Shown piece by piece: positions 17,343 through 27,220 of a DNA stretch of 64,000 nucleotides (the stretch's first letter is position 1; every line of letters begins with the position of its first letter). The notes beneath the pieces were generated by a model. It was not told where the DNA came from. It searched no databases and saw only the letters and a list, made by a program, of their open reading frames with translations. The stretch comes from Tritrichomonas musculus. Taxonomy: Eukaryota; Parabasalia; Tritrichomonadida; Tritrichomonadidae. The stretch spans positions 1,054,001-1,118,000 of the forward strand of contig JAPFFF010000031.1 in the NCBI GenBank assembly GCA_039105265.1. The letters are read 5' to 3'. Both the position numbers and the translations under genes were made by a program.

Positions 17343-18698
17343 ATGAACACAGAACACAGAAATACAGAATGCATTCCACAACAAATCAAAGTTTTCTCTA
17401 AATGGGTTAAATGTGCCTTGTCCAACAACAGATTAGATGTCACAATCAAAGATATCACAAAAGACATCAAGGATGGTGTTATATTAGTTGAACTTTCAGA
17501 AGTTCTTGTCTGCAAGTTGGCACCACGTGACTGGGAACTTCAACCAAAGAGAACAGAAGATATGATCCACAATAGCGAACTGGCAATTGAAATGTTCACA
17601 AAGGACGGTGTCCACCTCAACGGAATCACAGGCAAAGAAGTCGCAGAGAGCAAAGAAAAGTTCATTCTTGGTCTCCTCTGGACGATCATTCTCCATTACT
17701 CAATCGACAAATCAGTTCGCTTCAGCAACGACTACAACAAAGTCAACGACAACTCCAGATTCTCATCCACATCAAAAGTTTCGCACTACGTCGCCCAGAA
17801 GCACTACAAGCAGGCGCTCATGCAGTGGGCGCTCGACCGCATCGAGAGTTACCCAGGCATCGCCGAATTCCAGCCGCTGAGCCTTGCATTGTGTGCACTC
17901 CTCGACTCCTACTTCCCTGAAAAGATCAACTACTTCACGCTCGATCCAAAAGACACAGAAACGGTCGCCAAAGTTGCATCGCCAGCGATGAAAGAGCTCA
18001 ACATTCCACTTCTGTTTGATTTGAGCGAGCTTCAAAGCGCAAAAATCGACGACAAAGCGCTTCTCACACAGCTTTCAGTGATAAAAATTGCAATCGAGAG
18101 ACGCCAGCCAACGCAGCGGACAATATCAAAGTCACGAACGCTGATTCTTGACGACGATTTTGTGTCACACAAAGAGGAAGGAAACAACAAGAAATACGCA
18201 GGAAAGAAATTCGGCCTGATCATGAAATTGAAAGAAACCGATTACAAAAACGGTCAGAGAATCAATCCACTCAAAGAGCAGGTCTGCTTTGGCGAGGACG
18301 TCGAGCTCGCACTTACAGTGAAGAACATCGAGAAGCCGTTCTTGAATCCGTCGGGAAGGAAGCTCGACATGGAAAGGCCAGACATCAACAACGACTCAAA
18401 CCAGCAATTTGTGTTTGGAGAAGACAGGTGGAACACAGTTATCGACTCGATTGTCCAGCGAGGAATGGTCTGGGACGTCGCCGATGAATTCAACCAAGAT
18501 CCGCCAGCGGGAACGCCGTTCTACATCTTCCCATTCCACGGCAGACACAACCAGCACTTTGTCTACAAGAATGGCATGATTTATGCCCAGCAAAACGGAC
18601 ATGTTGTCACATATGTTGGCGGTGAGGAACCATTCATCATGATGCCACCAAGCAAGACTCTCAAAGCAAGACAAACATTCAGAATTCAACTCATTTAA
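17343..18698 (+). CDS. Tandem calponin-homology actin-binding protein with trefoil-like C-terminus
   Basis: 451 residues. The first CH domain spans about residues 14-118 (FSKWVKCAL, the DGVILVELSEVL block, KFILGLLWTIILHYSI). A second, more divergent CH-like unit spans about 155-260 (ALMQWALDRI, LALCALLDSYFPEKINY). Such a pair is the actin-binding module of alpha-actinin, filamin and fimbrin-like proteins. The C-terminal ~150 residues (MVWDVADEF, TPFYIFPFHGRHNQHFVY, GHVVTYVGG) resemble a ricin-type beta-trefoil pattern; this part is inference from spacing and NQxF motifs. There is no EF-hand or spectrin repeat. Likely an actin cross-linker or membrane-cytoskeleton linker. Base composition is more balanced than its surroundings, suggesting high expression. 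Confidence 0.8.
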   Translation: MNTEHRNTECIPQQIKVFSKWVKCALSNNRLDVTIKDITKDIKDGVILVELSEVLVCKLAPRDWELQPKRTEDMIHNSELAIEMFTKDGVHLNGITGKEVAESKEKFILGLLWTIILHYSIDKSVRFSNDYNKVNDNSRFSSTSKVSHYVAQKHYKQALMQWALDRIESYPGIAEFQPLSLALCALLDSYFPEKINYFTLDPKDTETVAKVASPAMKELNIPLLFDLSELQSAKIDDKALLTQLSVIKIAIERRQPTQRTISKSRTLILDDDFVSHKEEGNNKKYAGKKFGLIMKLKETDYKNGQRINPLKEQVCFGEDVELALTVKNIEKPFLNPSGRKLDMERPDINNDSNQQFVFGEDRWNTVIDSIVQRGMVWDVADEFNQDPPAGTPFYIFPFHGRHNQHFVYKNGMIYAQQNGHVVTYVGGEEPFIMMPPSKTLKARQTFRIQLI

Positions 18699-19302
18699 AT
18701 ACAAAAATATTTAAGTATATTTTTTATTTGCATTATAGATATAGATAAACACGCAATCTTTTGGATATCTTCTTTATTATTTTTTGATTAACGCCTAGTC
18801 ATTGCTATTTATAAAAAAGTACAAATTCTTGGAAATTCTTTCCAATTTCTTTGAAAACTTCATATGACAATAAGAGACTCTTTTTCCTATGAAGTTTTAT
18901 ATAGTGCTGGCTCAATTCCAAAAGTGTGCTGATAGCAAGAAAAAATACTTCAGATGAAACAAAGAATTTCAAAAAAAAAAAAAAAAAAAAAAAAATATGG
19001 TTTTGTTTCAGTAATGTCATATTTACATAAAAATAACCTTTTTTCCTTGGATTTTAAAGCTGGAAATTCTTTCATCAAAGGCGGAAATAACATATTGTGG
19101 ATTAACATATTTGTATATTATTTAACAAAAAAAAAAAAAAAAAAAAAAAAAAAGAAGGCCTTGTTGACTGTAATGATATGCTATAATATGATATTAGAAT
19201 GATGATTTAATATTTAATACAAATCTTGGAGGAGGTTCTCAAAATTTTTTCTTTTCAATATTTCATTCAATTATTTCAATTGAAGATAATTTTTGATATG
19301 AT
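18699..19302. other. Intergenic region with two long poly(A) tracts
   Basis: Mostly AT-rich non-coding DNA holding two pure A runs of about 25 bp (18971-18995) and 27 bp (19127-19153). Short open frames across these runs are artefacts of the homopolymers. Confidence 0.6.
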
Positions 19303-19309
19303 TCATTTT
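19303..19309 (+). promoter_or_regulatory. Initiator-like motif TCATTTT
   Basis: TCATTTT lies 24 bases upstream of the ATG at 19327, matching the trichomonad initiator pattern and the same spacing class as the CH-domain gene. Confidence 0.4.
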
Positions 19310-19326
19310 TTTTATTGTCTAGTAAA

Positions 19327-19950
19327 ATGACGAATGATATAAAAAACATAAAGATTGGAATATTTGGAGCCAAATATAGCGGCAAAAAATCAATATCGCT
19401 GAGATATATCAAAAACGAGTACACCGTAGGATACATTCCAACAATCGAAGATGTTTTTGAGAAAACAATCCAAATAGATAATGAAAATATACATATTTCT
19501 TTAATTAATACTGATGGCCAAGATGATTTTGGGGAAATGAGAAACATCTATTACAGGCAATCGCAAGGATTTATTTTTGTTCTTGATATCATGAATGAAG
19601 ATTCAATAGAATATTTAAAAACAATATATAATGATATCATATCATGTGTTGATGATAAAAACAACATAAACTGTGTTCTTGCAGCAAACAAATCAGATTT
19701 AAGAGATGATAATAGATCTGATATTATTTCAGTTGATGAATACAATAGCCTTGAAAAATATTTCAAATGCAAAATCTTCGAAGTTTCATCAAAAACCGGA
19801 ATGAACATTGATAATATGTTTGATTATTTAATCAAGCAAATCATTTCGAAACAAGCCAAGCCGAATCAAACAAATAAAGAAAGTCCAACAAACCAAAAGA
19901 CAAGCAAGAAAAAGCAATCTTTTTGGTCCAAGTTATTTAAAAGAAAGTAA
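19327..19950 (+). CDS. Ras/Rab-like small GTPase lacking a prenylation motif
   Basis: 207 residues from the first ATG, which I prefer to an upstream in-frame TTG. The G1 P-loop GAKYSGKKS is at about 14-22, Thr39 fits the switch I threonine, the G3-like TDGQ at 62-65 replaces DTAGQ, and G4 NKSDL and G5 SSKTG follow. The fold is that of a Ras-family switch that binds GTP/GDP. The first Asp of G3 is Asn61. The C-terminus is polybasic (KKKQSFW, KLFKRK) with no CAAX or CC prenylation signal, so membrane attachment, if any, would be electrostatic. The variant G3 retains the Gln equivalent of Ras Gln61. The subfamily cannot be fixed by eye. Confidence 0.82.
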   Translation: MTNDIKNIKIGIFGAKYSGKKSISLRYIKNEYTVGYIPTIEDVFEKTIQIDNENIHISLINTDGQDDFGEMRNIYYRQSQGFIFVLDIMNEDSIEYLKTIYNDIISCVDDKNNINCVLAANKSDLRDDNRSDIISVDEYNSLEKYFKCKIFEVSSKTGMNIDNMFDYLIKQIISKQAKPNQTNKESPTNQKTSKKKQSFWSKLFKRK

Positions 19951-20127
19951 TGAATCAATTCAAACTATATTTTCAAATGACTTGATTAAAAATAACTCTT
20001 TTAGTAAATTTTGTATAAATAAAGAACAAAAAGAGTCTAATTAAAAAATACTTAAAAATAAACAATCATCAAATATAATATATTGATTTGGGATTAAAAT
20101 TACCTTCTCTTCGAGATTTTTTTCTCC

Positions 20128-20313
20128 ATGGATGAGCTTTTATTGAAAGTTCCTCCACACTGCCACCTGGAGGTAATCTTATTTGAGATTTATGCTTTAC
20201 AAATTTATCACGTTGACAATGTCACATATAAGGCAGATATAAAACAATATTTAAAAAACATTTTGCATGATTTTGCGAGAAGAATAGGCGAAAAATTAGG
20301 AGTAAGCATATAA
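20128..20313 (+). CDS. Hypothetical small protein, 61 aa
   Basis: A short frame beginning ATGGATGAGC after a T-rich leader. The predicted peptide is amphipathic and partly helical (DIKQYLKNILHDFARRIGEKL), with more balanced base composition at its 5' end than the surroundings. I do not recognise a family. A 6-bp stem (CCTCCA/TGGAGG) lies inside the start of the frame. It could be a real small gene, the remnant of a longer one, or part of a transcript together with the next GC-richer segment. Confidence 0.3.
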   Translation: MDELLLKVPPHCHLEVILFEIYALQIYHVDNVTYKADIKQYLKNILHDFARRIGEKLGVSI

Positions 20314-20341
20314 TTCTTATAATATCATATATAATCAAAAT

Positions 20342-20524
20342 ATGTTGAACTTAGTTTCGCGCAAATTGCGGGTCCAGCCTGATGGTATCTCCAGTAAACA
20401 TCCCTTTGCAGTCCAAAAATTGGATTGTGGCTTTTTTCGAGCAAGCTTAGGTTACCTCATTTTGACTCCAGTTGAGCCAGTGGGCGACGTTTTTTGGGGA
20501 AAATTACCCGTTCTGTGTCAATAG
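20342..20524 (+). other. GC-richer segment with a 60-codon open frame; possible structured RNA or gene remnant
   Basis: About 185 bp with clearly higher G+C than the flanks. It begins near TTTCGCGCAAATTGCGGG, a short inverted repeat, and ends near GTTCTGTGTC. It has a 60-codon frame with no recognisable protein motif. Structured RNA genes in AT-rich genomes often stand out in this way. I compared it by eye with U1, U2, U4, U5, U6, SRP and RNase P signatures and found no convincing match on either strand. Internal T runs argue against RNA polymerase III transcription on the plus strand. Confidence 0.3.
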
Positions 20525-20678
20525 TGCATCTCTGACATATTCTCACGTTATATTAGAAATTATATTTGAATTTTATAACTAATTGAATATTTATCATAAT
20601 TTTAGATGCCAATGGTTTATATTTAGTATTAATTTTAAATATATCCTATTAAATTCAAATTTTATTTTAAAAAAAGTA

Positions 20679-22629
20679 TAGGGCTAGCACGAAAAAATGA
20701 TCTTTTTTGTCCGAAATAAAAAAAAATACAGTAAGGTTTCAAAATTGGAAAACGTTTCAAAATAGAAGAGTCGAAACTAGCGAATTTGTAATAAATATGA
20801 TTATAATTAAAATATTTTACTTAATAACAGATAATAAATTTAAACTATTAATTATGATATATTTAATGCGCTAGAAAACAAGATATTACTATAAAAAATG
20901 ATGACTTTTGAATTCAAATACTGATCGTAATAGGCAAATTTTTAACCTTGGATAATTTTGTTAAAACTTTTCTATAAAAAGCATTTTATTAATCATTTAT
21001 ATCATAAAAATATCATATATTTGATTTTTGATTGGTATAAATTGGAATTTATTGCCTAATAAAGTTGGACTTAGCTATTGTAAATAAAAAATGATATGTA
21101 ATTTTTTGATCATTTGATGAAATGAAGCTCCAAAACATAAAATATCCTATTGGATATTGATAATCATCATTAGAAATTTATATTTTTTAAAAAATTAACA
21201 AAAATAAGTAAATCATATTTCTATTACGAAAAATGTAGCGCACCAAATTCAGTGAAATTTAGCCATCAGAAAATGCATATATAATAACGATGATTTTATC
21301 AATATTTCAAAAATTTGTTATGAATTTGGAGAGAAAAGAAAGATTTGAAATTGAGAGGAATTCATGTAAAGTTCTCAATTCTGATTTTAAAAAACATAAA
21401 TTTCTCATTTAAAACAATAATTATGATAAATCTAATAGATTAAAAATCTTATTATATTTGTGCTTAATAAAAATTCAAACAATAAATATAAAATATTCAA
21501 AATCAATCGTTTTTCGAAATCAAAATTTTGAAAAAATTATAAACGGTTTAGTGTCTACAGTTCTTTCAAAATAGGAAAATCGACTTTTTGAGAAAAAAAT
21601 TTTCATTAATAAAAAAGAAAGAAATAAAGAAATAGAGAGAAAATCTTGTTTAAACCTACCATTTTAAGAAATAATATTTCCATGATTAAGTTTACCACAC
21701 AGCTGTTTGCGACATTATATTCATCAAATAGTGCTTTCCTATCTCTATATGAAAAATGAGCATCATTCAAAAAGTGGATTTTCCATTTTTGCAACGCTAT
21801 AAAGGAAAATCCAAATTTGAATTAAATTCGTTATTTTGACTTTTATTTTAAATTCATTTTAATCGTTTTCTATGAAAAAGTAGATTTTCCTCTTTTGAGA
21901 CGTTTTTGAATTTTACAACCTTACTGTATTTGAAAATTGCGATCATTTTTGACAGAAAAAATAAATTTTTGTCATTTAAAAATTTTTCATCTCAGAAAAA
22001 ATGATCAATTTTCAATGCAAAAAAATTTTTACCGAAAACGGTTTTTGAAACTACGAATATTTAGAAATATATAACGAATAGCCCTTCGGCGGTTTTGTAA
22101 AATACGGCTATTTGGTCGTTCATTGAATAGTTTATTTTACAAAATTTCTACGGCACACGGCAAAAGTGCAACTTTTTGAATACTTTACATAAAAAAATCT
22201 TCAATTACGGCATACGGCCGAAAGGGATATATAACGAAAACGGTTTTTGATGGAAAATATTTAGTTAAATCTGAAAAGAAAAAACTCATGAATAAAAATA
22301 TTATAATGTAAAAAATATTTTTTTTCTCGAGAAAAATAATATGTAATCTTACAATTATGAACACGAATGTTTATATTGTTTTATTAGTCTCTTTTTTCAT
22401 TAGTTTTTTTATTTATTATCTTTTTTCTTTAACATTATATGCTTCAAACACAGAAATTCATATTTTAGACAAGATATTTGAGAATTATTTAAAATGTTGA
22501 ATTATATTATTATATTATTATTTATTAAAAATATGTGGTCATATATATATATTTGGGTAAATTTCATGAAAAAAATACGCAACTCTTTTTTTTATTTATG
22601 GTTTTGATCATTTTTTCGTGCTAGCCCTA
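20679..22629. mobile_element. TA-flanked inverted-repeat element, ~1.95 kb, mariner-like ends
   Basis: The left end TAGGGCTAGCACGAAAAA (extending through ATGATC to 24 bp) is exactly matched by the reverse complement of the right end at 22629. TA lies outside each end (20677-20678 and 22630-22631). A further inner inverted pair (TACAGTAAGGTT around 20730 and 21925) makes the ends compound. No transposase is readable; the only internal frame worth noting is a 62-codon minus-strand one near 21606-21794, without a recognised domain. This fits a non-autonomous or decayed Tc1/mariner-type element. A smaller element appears nested at about 22079-22226. Confidence 0.65.
22079..22226. mobile_element. 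Small nested inverted-repeat element with 12-bp flanking direct repeats
   Basis: A ~148-bp block begins ATAGCCCTTCGGC and ends GCCGAAAGGG (inverted ends). It is bordered by ATATATAACGAA at 22067-22078 and again at 22227-22238. It contains several ACGGC motifs and is much less AT-rich than its surroundings. Outside the direct repeats a second duplicated piece (GAAAACGGTTTTTGA) occurs at 22033 and 22236, so local duplication is an alternative to transposition. Confidence 0.4.
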
Positions 22630-22867
22630 TATGAAAGATATTTTTGTAAAAATTAATTTAAAACAAAACAAAAAACTTAATTTGTATATTAAATTATTTA
22701 AAAATTAATTTACCCTCAATGGTAAAAGTTTTGATGAATACTTCACTTCTTGTTATTTAATTGAAAATTTTGAATAATTATATCAAAAAAGTTAAATTAA
22801 TATATTTGAATGATTTTTATTGAATTTAAAATATTTAATTTTAATTTTTTTATAAATCTTCTCAAGC

Positions 22868-23569
22868 ATGAGCTTAAATCCTACTATAATGATAACAAAG
22901 AATTCATTGGAACTACAATCAAAAACCGAAAAACAGCAAAAAATTGGTCCCCAATCAAATGATTTAAATCGATTTTTATTGTTAAGCCATTTAGACAAAT
23001 GTGGTAAATTACCATTCACACAAGGAAAAAAGAAAATATCTTCAGAACAAGCAATTCTTAAAGAAAGTTTGAAAATGCTTGATAGGAAATTTCATCATAA
23101 CTATAGCAAACAGAGGGTTCCTTTCTCAGTTGATGAAGATAATAAATTAAAAAAACTGGTTGAAAAATATGGAAAACAAAACTGGAACTCAATATCATCT
23201 TTCATGTCAAATAGAACAGCAAAACAATGTAGAGATCGCTATTGTAATTATCTCAATCCGGGTATTTTCCATGGTGAGTGGGCAAATGAAGAAGATGAAT
23301 TGTTAATTAAATTATTTAATGAAAAAGGTCCTAAATGGTCTTGCATCCAAAAATTTTTCCCCTATAGAAGCACTAATTCGATCAAAAATCGTTGGCAATT
23401 TTTCCTTTGTAGACAAAATCGTACATTTAATCAACCAAGACAAAAAATATCATTTGGTAATGTTATAGATAAAGAATCTAAGTTTATTGAAAAAGAAAAT
23501 AAAATGGCTGAAGATATGGATTTTGATTTTATAGATAATTATGAAAATGAATGGCTAGCATTTGACTAA
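22868..23569 (+). CDS. R2R3-type Myb DNA-binding protein
   Basis: 233 residues. Two Myb repeats lie at about 84-131 and 136-181. The first has Phe86, Trp106 and Tyr125 at the three core aromatic positions, ending with the recognition helix TAKQCRDRYCNYLNP. The second has Trp138, Trp157 and Trp176, with SIKNRWQFF. The N-terminal 80 residues are polar and low in complexity, and the C-terminus is acidic (residues about 210-233), which could be an activation region. Trichomonads have expanded small two-repeat Myb families that regulate transcription. The preceding ~240 bp between the transposon end and this gene are pure AT-rich promoter space. Confidence 0.88.
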   Translation: MSLNPTIMITKNSLELQSKTEKQQKIGPQSNDLNRFLLLSHLDKCGKLPFTQGKKKISSEQAILKESLKMLDRKFHHNYSKQRVPFSVDEDNKLKKLVEKYGKQNWNSISSFMSNRTAKQCRDRYCNYLNPGIFHGEWANEEDELLIKLFNEKGPKWSCIQKFFPYRSTNSIKNRWQFFLCRQNRTFNQPRQKISFGNVIDKESKFIEKENKMAEDMDFDFIDNYENEWLAFD

Positions 23570-24351
23570 TTTTGTTTATAAATTTTTTTTTCAAAAAGTT
23601 TTAACTTTTTGATAGAATTGAAAATTAATTATTAATTTTTTTATAAAAATACCTTTATTTTTATTGTAAAAATGATCTTTTTTTCATGTTTCCTCTTAGT
23701 ATGTGTATATCTGTTTTTAGATTGAAGCAATCGTTGTATACTCCAATTTATATAATAGATTATATATTCAAATTTATTTCAATTGATAAAAATATTTATT
23801 TGCTTGATAGAATATTCATTATAAATGATACTCTATCATATGTAATGAAATAATTGAAAATTAAAAATGAGCTTGTCCAGAAGATTACTATAAGCAAACG
23901 TATTTACGTGGTTAGCAATTATAAGGAAAACTATGCTATTTACAAACTTGATGTTTATTTATTACACCATCTTCACTTTCGATATCTTGAGAAAGAATTT
24001 AAATTGTAATATCAAAATTTTTGAAAATTTTTCAATTGAAAAATATAACAAAAAATTTTTCAAATTAGTCTGTCGCCTTGAGATATACTTAATTCAAAAA
24101 ACATAATCAACTAAACATCAAAGAATTTTGGATTTATTCAAAAATTATCTAAAATTTTCCAAGATCAAATAGATGATATAAATTTAAAATTTTTTCATTA
24201 ATAATTTATTTAAATTATTTTCAAGGTGCTTTGGAACTTGTGATAGATATATCTTACTTAGAATAACAATCACTAGAGTATTAATTAGAAACAAATGAGT
24301 CTTTTTTGTTCATGATAATAAAAATATCGATCAAATAAAAAAAAAAAAAAA
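23570..24351. other. AT-rich intergenic region between convergent genes
   Basis: Located between the Myb gene (plus) and an orphan gene (minus), which converge here. No open frame, repeat or RNA gene is evident. Confidence 0.5.
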
Positions 24352-24951
24352 TTATAATTCAAAATCAAAATCCATATTAATTTCTTCATCATTTGATATG
24401 GCAATAAATTTAAAATCTTCCTTATTGTCGATTGGAAACAAAGATTGACTTATATCATACATTTTTTGAATATTTTTTTTAATTTTGTTGATTTGTTTTA
24501 TTACTTTTTTGTCATTTTTATCTTTAAAATAGTTGTTCATGAATTCAATAAATTCATCTTTGTATTGAACTGCCAAAACAGCAAGAAGATTGTTTTTGCC
24601 TGAAAATGTCAATTGTCTAACATCACGTCTTGAAAACCATTTGATTATTTCTTTCTCTGCTTGTTTATTGTATTGATTTTTGAATTCAATGATAATGTTT
24701 TGAATATCTGCTGATTTTAATCCAATTTTTAATAAATATTTAACAATCTTGCACTTATCTTTGATTCCATTTTCACCAATGAAGTCTAAACAGCGTGATA
24801 TAACTCTATCAACATACAATCTGTGCTTAGGTCTTTCTTCATTGAGTAATATTTGATACCCTTCAAATGTGATGGCTTTATGAGATTTGTTTTTTCGGGC
24901 AGGAGAAATCATAATGAAATGATTATTGTATTCAAACTTAAATCTTATCAA
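24352..24951 (-). CDS. Hypothetical protein, 199 aa (possibly 186 aa)
   Basis: An open frame rich in Lys, Ile and Asn. A start at the internal Met14 (MISPARKNKS) is possible. The body is predicted mostly helical (KCKIVKYLLKIGL, IIIEFKNQYNKQAEKEIIKW) and the tail is acidic (EEINMDFDFEL). No motif I recognise. The general plan (helical body, acidic Asp/Glu/Phe tail) resembles the orphan at 51440-52123, but I could not align the two. Its composition and length suggest a real gene; function unknown. Confidence 0.5.
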   Translation of the reverse strand: MIRFKFEYNNHFIMISPARKNKSHKAITFEGYQILLNEERPKHRLYVDRVISRCLDFIGENGIKDKCKIVKYLLKIGLKSADIQNIIIEFKNQYNKQAEKEIIKWFSRRDVRQLTFSGKNNLLAVLAVQYKDEFIEFMNNYFKDKNDKKVIKQINKIKKNIQKMYDISQSLFPIDNKEDFKFIAISNDEEINMDFDFEL

Positions 24952-25176
24952 ATTTTAAATTTTATTGGAAAAAAAATTGAAAACATGCCCTTCAATTTGA
25001 ATATATTTCTGCTGGAAAAAGATTGATAGCCTTTGATGCCAATATTGACTTGGAATAAAAAGTATTTAATTATAATACACCAAAATTTATCTGAATAGAA
25101 AGTAAAATCCATCAAATCAAATCCTAAATAATTGCAGTCATTAATTAAATTCTGAGTGGTGATTAAATTCTGACTA

Positions 25177-26132
25177 GAGATTTTAAACGCTCAACTATTC
25201 ATTCAATTTTTTTTCAATGGAGATAAAAAAAATTCAGATAATATTTTTAGAAATGATTTTGTTCAATCTTCATTTCAATATTATTCCAATTAAATATATA
25301 TATATATGTTTGTATATATTTATTTATATATTAATAATTTATTTATACAATAAAACATCCTTTATAATTCTATTATGTGAAATATTTTAAAAGATATTAA
25401 TATAATAAAATTAAAATCTTTAAAGCATTGAATTTTTAAGATAATTTTTATTAAAATGCTTCAGCTAGGTTCTCATCTTATAATCGATATTTTAAAAAAA
25501 AATAGATTCAAAAAACGATTATACGGAATATAACAAAAATGTTCGACGATTCGCGAGATACGGTATAAAGTATTTTCCACATGAGAATTTTGAAAGTTAT
25601 TGTCCTTTTTGTTCGTATAAGAAAAAGTCATGCCATTTACGAAAAAGAAGTTATTATAAACATTCAAAAAATTGTCAAGACTGTCAGGCTTTTATAAGTA
25701 TAATCTCAATTTTCAATAATAATATTTTAAAGAGAGGAGCAAAAATTTCATCAATTTCAAATGTTGATATAAATTCTTTATGCTCGAGAAGTTTTAATGA
25801 GATTTTACAATTTTCAAAACCTTTTTTTCGATTATTAAATAATTTGATATTTGTCAGAGGATTTGCTTCATGCTCAATTAACAATCAGGATGGAAAACAT
25901 ATTTAGTCAGGAAAATAATTGATTTATTTAATTTTTATCAAGATAAGAGAAAAAATAATTAATAAAAGTTTTTTTCAATACTTTATTTTTTTTCCTCCGA
26001 CCATTCAACTTTGTTCAGAAAAATTCTGAGAAATTACGAATTTTTAACATCATCAACTGCAAAAAAAAATAATCTCAAATAATTGTGATAGTTCTTTCAA
26101 ATAAATTCAAATGGATGAGCGTTTAAAATCTC
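25177..26132. mobile_element. TA-flanked inverted-repeat element carrying a zinc-finger frame
   Basis: GAGATTTTAAACGCTCA begins at 25177, and its exact reverse complement ends at 26132. Similarity continues inward (ATTCAATTT / TTGAATTT). TA lies outside both ends (25175-25176, 26133-26134). The ~956-bp unit encloses a plus-strand frame with a Cys/His zinc-finger pattern. Tc1/mariner-type termini are suggested by the TA flanks, but no DDE/D domain is seen. Confidence 0.5.
25496..25906 (+). pseudogene. Frame with C2H2/C2HC-type zinc-finger motif, no clear start
   Basis: About 137 codons are open in the plus direction between the element's inverted repeats, preceded by an in-frame stop and lacking an ATG near its 5' end. 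The segment YCPFCSYKKKSC then HLRKRSYYKHSKNCQDC has regularly spaced Cys and His residues like a small zinc finger. The rest (SIFNNNILKRGAKISS, ILQFSKPFFRLLNNL) is unassigned. It could be the remnant of a protein encoded by the surrounding element, or an exon of something larger. The minus-strand frames across the same DNA look like shadows. Confidence 0.35.
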
Positions 26133-26413
26133 TAATTCTGACCGGAAAATTTATAAAAATTTTTAATAAGATTTTTGATACAATTCTGAGCTGAGAAATA
26201 TGGAAAAAAACAAGGAGTTTCTCCAAATTTTTTTTTTTTTCTGAAAAATCTTGATTTTTCCGAATAAAGTTTTTTTTTCAAAATTGTGTTTTTGTAAATT
26301 TTTCAACTTTTTGTAAATTTTTGGATGTTTTTTGGAAAGCATTATATTGCAAGATATATTTATTAGAAATAACTAATAACTAATTAGAAATACCAATTAT
26401 AATAAATAGTCAC

Positions 26414-27109
26414 TAAGGTTGGTCAACGTTGAAAGTTGACTCGTTGAATTATAAACAGTATCGTTCGTTCACACCTCAACGTCAACAGCTTTATGTCCGT
26501 TGACGTCAACGAAAAAAACGATGGTCAACAGAGCTGTGAACGTTGAAAAAACGGTTGAACTCAACGTTGGTTAAATTTACTTAATAAAAAGTTTATAATT
26601 AAGGAAATTTTTGAATTAAAAAAATGATTTTTTAGATTTTCTGTTAATTTGTTAGATTAATCTTTTAAATGTTTTTTTTATGAACACCAATTGATCCAAT
26701 TGAATGATCAGATAACTCAAATGCATATTACAAAAGATGAAATTTTTTTCAATATTCAAAATAATGATTATAACCATCTTATATTGCTATAGGATTCTTA
26801 TTTGGCTTCAAAAATAAAAACAGATGATTATAGTTATTTACATGAAAAGATTATTGAAATATTAAATGAAATTTAATAATTTATTATATATATATATATA
26901 TATATTTTTAGAAATTGATTCAACTAATTGAATCAATCGTTGAATTAACATTAATAACGGGTAAAAAGTGTCATTTTAAAAGACGATCAAATTCAACGAC
27001 CATTTATTTTTTGATGTTGACGTTGAAAAAACGAAGTGAACGTTGTCAACGATGGCGTTTTAAACAGTTTCCCGTTGATCAATTTCTTCAACGTTGACCA
27101 ACACTGATG
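26414..27109. mobile_element. Inverted-repeat element rich in GTTGAC/GTCAAC motifs
   Basis: GTTGGTCAACGTTGAA at 26418-26433 is matched exactly by the reverse complement at 27087-27102, and GTCAC occurs on both outer flanks (26409-26413, 27110-27114). Within ~150 bp of each end the motif GTTGAC/CAACGT recurs many times, giving dense sub-terminal repeats of the kind transposases bind. The middle is AT-rich with only broken short frames. A non-autonomous DNA element is the likeliest explanation; superfamily unknown. Confidence 0.55.
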
Positions 27110-27185
27110 GTCACATATTATGAATTTCAGAAAAAAGGACTTTTTTCTGAAAAATTTTTTTTTAAGAAAAATAAAGATTTTTCAG

Positions 27186-27220
<35 letters not shown>

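Noticed and set aside
20342-20524. RNase P, SRP or spliceosomal RNA gene
   Set aside because: No diagnostic core sequence of these RNAs found on either strand; kept only as an unknown GC-richer segment.
21606-21794. 62-codon minus-strand frame as a transposase remnant
   Set aside because: No catalytic motif could be matched; left only as a remark in the element entry.
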